A DNA stretch of 64,000 bases, taken from the NCBI RefSeq assembly GCF_029953595.1, contig NZ_CP124535.1, forward strand, positions 2,078,001-2,142,000. Direction: 5' to 3'. The position numbers and the translations under genes were made by a program. Source of the DNA: Fuscovulum ytuae. GTDB taxonomy: Bacteria; Pseudomonadota; Alphaproteobacteria; Rhodobacterales; Rhodobacteraceae. Under the pieces are notes generated by a model. That model saw nothing but the letters and a program-made list of their open reading frames with translations, ran no database searches and had not been told where the DNA came from. Below, piece after piece: positions 62,339-64,000 of the stretch; the first letter of the stretch is position 1; each line of letters begins with the position of its first letter.

Positions 62339-62439
62339 TCAGGAACGGTTCCTGACACAGGAACCGCCACCGGACGTCGCGCCACCCGTGCCCCGATTTC
62401 TGCGTGCAGAAATCGTCACGAAATCTGCGACAGATTTCG
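62339..62439 (-). repeat. Tandem palindromic module after bhcD
   Basis: In minus-strand order after the bhcD stop come CGAAATCTG/CAGATTTCG (62419-62439), CGATTTCTGC/GCAGAAATCG (62394-62415), then two overlapping repeats, CGGTTCCTG/CAGGAACCG (62346-62366) and TCAGGAAC/GTTCCTGA (62339-62355). The first two repeat the arrangement after xdhB, with the same 3-4 base spacer, and one is identical over 22 bases. A small CCCCC/GGGGG repeat is at 62279-62291. Confidence 0.8.
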
Positions 62440-63399
62440 CTAGACCGACACCTCCACCCCCAGCCCGCGCTCCCGCGCGCGCTGTACGGCCACCGCCGCC
62501 ACCGCAAGGTCCTGCAACCCAACACCCGTCCCGTCAAACAGCGTGATCTCCGCTTCCGACCGCCGCCCGGCATCCGCACCCGTCAGCACCGCCCCAAGCG
62601 GCACGATATCGGCATCCGATACCATCCCCGCCGCCACCGCATGCTGCGCCTCGCCGATGCTCACCGATTGCGCCACCTCGTCGGTGAAAAGCCGCGCCTT
62701 GCCAACCAGCGCAGGCTGAACTTCCTGCTTGCCTTTCGTATCGGTCCCCATGCAGGCCAGATGCGTTCCCGGCGACACATGCGCCGCCATCAGCGATGCC
62801 GCTGGCGACGATGTGATCGTGATGATGGCCTCCGCCTCCACCATCCGCTCCAACCCCACCGCCTCGAAAGGCAGCCCCAGTTCCGCGGCCACCTCCGCAA
62901 GTTTCGGCAGCATCTCGGGATGCAGGTTCCACGCGATCACGCGCTCCCACTTCCGCACCCGCACCGCCGCGCGCAGCTGGAACCCCGCCTGATGCCCCGC
63001 CCCCACGATGCCCAGAACCCGCGCATCCTTCCGCGCCAGACGGTCGATGGACAAAGCCGAAGCCGCCGCCGTCCGCAGCGCGGTCAGAAGGTTGCCCCCG
63101 ACCATCGCCACAGGCCGCCCCGTATCGGGGTCAAAGAGATAGACCGTCGACTGATGGTTGGTGATCCCACGCGCCATATTGCCGGGGAAATACCCCCCCG
63201 CCTTGACGCCCAACATCCCCCCCGCCCGGTCAAGACCCGACTTGAACCCGTATTGCCGCCCTTCACCCAGCGCCTCGCGCACCACGGGAAAGTTATAGGC
63301 CTCGCCCCGCGCCATCGCGGCAAAGGTGGCGGCCACGGCCTCATAGGCATCCTCAGGCGAAACGAGGTCGGCGATCAGCGCCTCGGGAACGATCAGCAT
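62440..63399 (-). CDS. bhcD: Iminosuccinate reductase BhcD (ornithine cyclodeaminase family)
   Basis: A 319-residue protein of the ornithine cyclodeaminase/mu-crystallin family: GVKAGGYFPGN substrate part, LGIVGAGHQAGFQLRAAV nucleotide-binding part, SPGTHLACMGTDTKGKQE. By itself it could be an ornithine or ectoine-type cyclodeaminase. Because a D-threonine-aldolase/DSD1-like gene is directly upstream, the best reading is BhcD, which reduces iminosuccinate to aspartate in the beta-hydroxyaspartate cycle. AAGGA precedes ATG 63399. Hairpins follow the stop. Confidence 0.78.
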   Translation of the reverse strand: MLIVPEALIADLVSPEDAYEAVAATFAAMARGEAYNFPVVREALGEGRQYGFKSGLDRAGGMLGVKAGGYFPGNMARGITNHQSTVYLFDPDTGRPVAMVGGNLLTALRTAAASALSIDRLARKDARVLGIVGAGHQAGFQLRAAVRVRKWERVIAWNLHPEMLPKLAEVAAELGLPFEAVGLERMVEAEAIITITSSPAASLMAAHVSPGTHLACMGTDTKGKQEVQPALVGKARLFTDEVAQSVSIGEAQHAVAAGMVSDADIVPLGAVLTGADAGRRSEAEITLFDGTGVGLQDLAVAAVAVQRARERGLGVEVSV

Positions 63400-63435
63400 C
63401 GCATATCCTTGCAGGGTAACTTCATTCCGTGGCGC

Positions 63436-63459
63436 GCGGGGGGAGGCAACGCCCCCCGC
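63436..63459 (-). other. Intercistronic G-tract hairpin between bhcC and bhcD
   Basis: GCGGGGGG and CCCCCCGC form an 8-base stem with an 8-base loop in the 72-base gap. It has no T-run on the minus strand. It resembles the G-tract hairpin in xdhA and might be a relative of it. Confidence 0.45.
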
Positions 63460-63471
63460 ACCCCCTTTTCC

Positions 63472-64000
63472 TCAATAGGCTTTGCCGCGGGCCGAGACGG
63501 GCCAGACCACCTCGACCTTGCCGTTCCGCACACCCACATACCAATCGTGGACGTTGCAGGTGGGATCGCAATGCCCCGGCACCAGCCGCAGCTTGTCATT
63601 CACCTTCAACACGCCTTCCGGATCATCGATCACGCCATGCTCGTCGCTGCACTTGATGTATTTCACATCCGTCCGGCCAAAGATCACCGGCAGCCCGCTA
63701 TCCACCGACTGGGCCTTCAGCCCCGCATCGCAGATCGCCCGATCCGCCTTGGCATGGCTCATGACCGAGGTCAGGATGAACAGCGCATTCTCCCATTCCC
63801 CCTGATCGATCCGCTTGCCGTCCTTGTCCAGGATGCGTCCGTAATCCGCATCCATAAAGGCATAGGACCCACATTGCAGCTCGTTATAGACCCCTGAATT
63901 CCCTTCGAAATAATAGGATCCCGTGCCGCCGCCGCCGACGATGTCGCATTCAAGGCCCTCACCTTTCAACGCCTCGACCGCGTCGCGCACCATGGCCACC
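63472..64000 (-). CDS. bhcC: Beta-hydroxyaspartate aldolase BhcC, C-terminal part (cut by the window edge)
   Basis: The visible 175 codons are the C-terminal part of a PLP-dependent D-threonine aldolase/DSD1-type protein of which about half is missing. ECDIVGGGGTGSYYFEGNSG and YNELQCGSYAFMDADY are family motifs. The metal site reads GHCDPTCN; His-x-Asp is the pattern of D-threonine aldolases, whereas dehydratases have His-x-Cys, so an aldolase is favoured. BhcC joins glyoxylate and glycine into 3-hydroxyaspartate. If right, bhcB and bhcA should lie upstream (right of 64000). An alternative is a D-serine/D-threonine aldolase unrelated to the cycle. Confidence 0.75.
   Translation of the reverse strand, partial: VAMVRDAVEALKGEGLECDIVGGGGTGSYYFEGNSGVYNELQCGSYAFMDADYGRILDKDGKRIDQGEWENALFILTSVMSHAKADRAICDAGLKAQSVDSGLPVIFGRTDVKYIKCSDEHGVIDDPEGVLKVNDKLRLVPGHCDPTCNVHDWYVGVRNGKVEVVWPVSARGKAY

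Noticed and set aside
62440-63399. Ectoine-degradation EutC as identity of the cyclodeaminase-family gene
   Set aside because: EutC normally stands beside a threonine-dehydratase-like EutB; here the neighbour is an aldolase-type PLP protein, which fits BhcC-BhcD.

Overview
The window is GC-rich, densely coded chromosomal DNA from an alphaproteobacterium, most likely a member of the Rhodobacteraceae (Rhodobacterales). The evidence is the aerobic (late cobalt insertion) cob pathway with a DUF1636-cobW-cobN head, a type I sulfide:quinone oxidoreductase, XdhABC of the Rhodobacter type, a probable beta-hydroxyaspartate-cycle gene pair, and many ATGA start/stop overlaps. This is judged from recognisable families only; no search was run. 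I saw no rRNA, tRNA, IS element, prophage or CRISPR array.

Layout. 1-351: a minus-strand cobalamin riboswitch cut by the left edge. 352-3619: three SGNH/GSCFA hydrolase-like genes, the last carrying RTX repeats. 3629-20943: a B12 block with cobQ and cobO on the minus strand, then riboswitch - DUF1636 - cobW-cobN-cobG-cobH-cobI-cobJ / cobK (antisense) / cobL-cobE-cobM-cobB-cobA, then riboswitch - cbiM-like - cobF. 20928-27075: the pstSCAB-phoU-phoB phosphate operon with a Pho box. 27351-30782: dnaE. 31046-40634: xdhABC followed by a BMP-family ABC importer, consistent with purine or nucleoside uptake and oxidation. 40721-44564: sqr, an aldo/keto reductase plus FAD oxidoreductase pair, and an AhpD-like gene; sqr and the AhpD-like gene have the same inverted repeat (ACATTC-N8-GAATGT) upstream. 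44613-49864: GH25 lipoprotein, soluble chemotaxis receptor, dimethylglycine dehydrogenase-like enzyme. 50102-53213: zur-znuCB divergent from znuA around a Zur box. 53270-54256: galM. 54253-61257: urate-to-glyoxylate genes (puuD, uraH, puuE-uraD fusion, ureidoglycine aminohydrolase, allA) interrupted by a LysR regulator, a small hydrolase and a FitAB-type toxin-antitoxin pair. 61263-62237: a GAPDH. 62440-64000: bhcD and the 3' part of bhcC.

How it works together. The B12 block encodes nearly the whole route from uroporphyrinogen III to adenosylcobyric acid. CobS, CobT and the nucleotide-loop genes are not here. The purine genes would take (hypo)xanthine to urate, allantoin, ureidoglycolate and glyoxylate; allantoate amidohydrolase and urease are not seen. 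Glyoxylate and glycine are the inputs of the beta-hydroxyaspartate cycle at the right edge, so the right-hand 10 kb can be read as purine-nitrogen release linked to glyoxylate carbon recovery.

The most unusual items are the two matching operators of sqr and the AhpD-like gene, a two-hairpin palindromic module that follows the stop codons of two unrelated genes 27 kb apart, a G-tract hairpin apparently absorbed in frame into xdhA, candidate kissing loops in two cobalamin riboswitches, a cobK/cobL pair whose start codons share one CATG, and a FitB-like toxin with Cys in place of a catalytic Asp.
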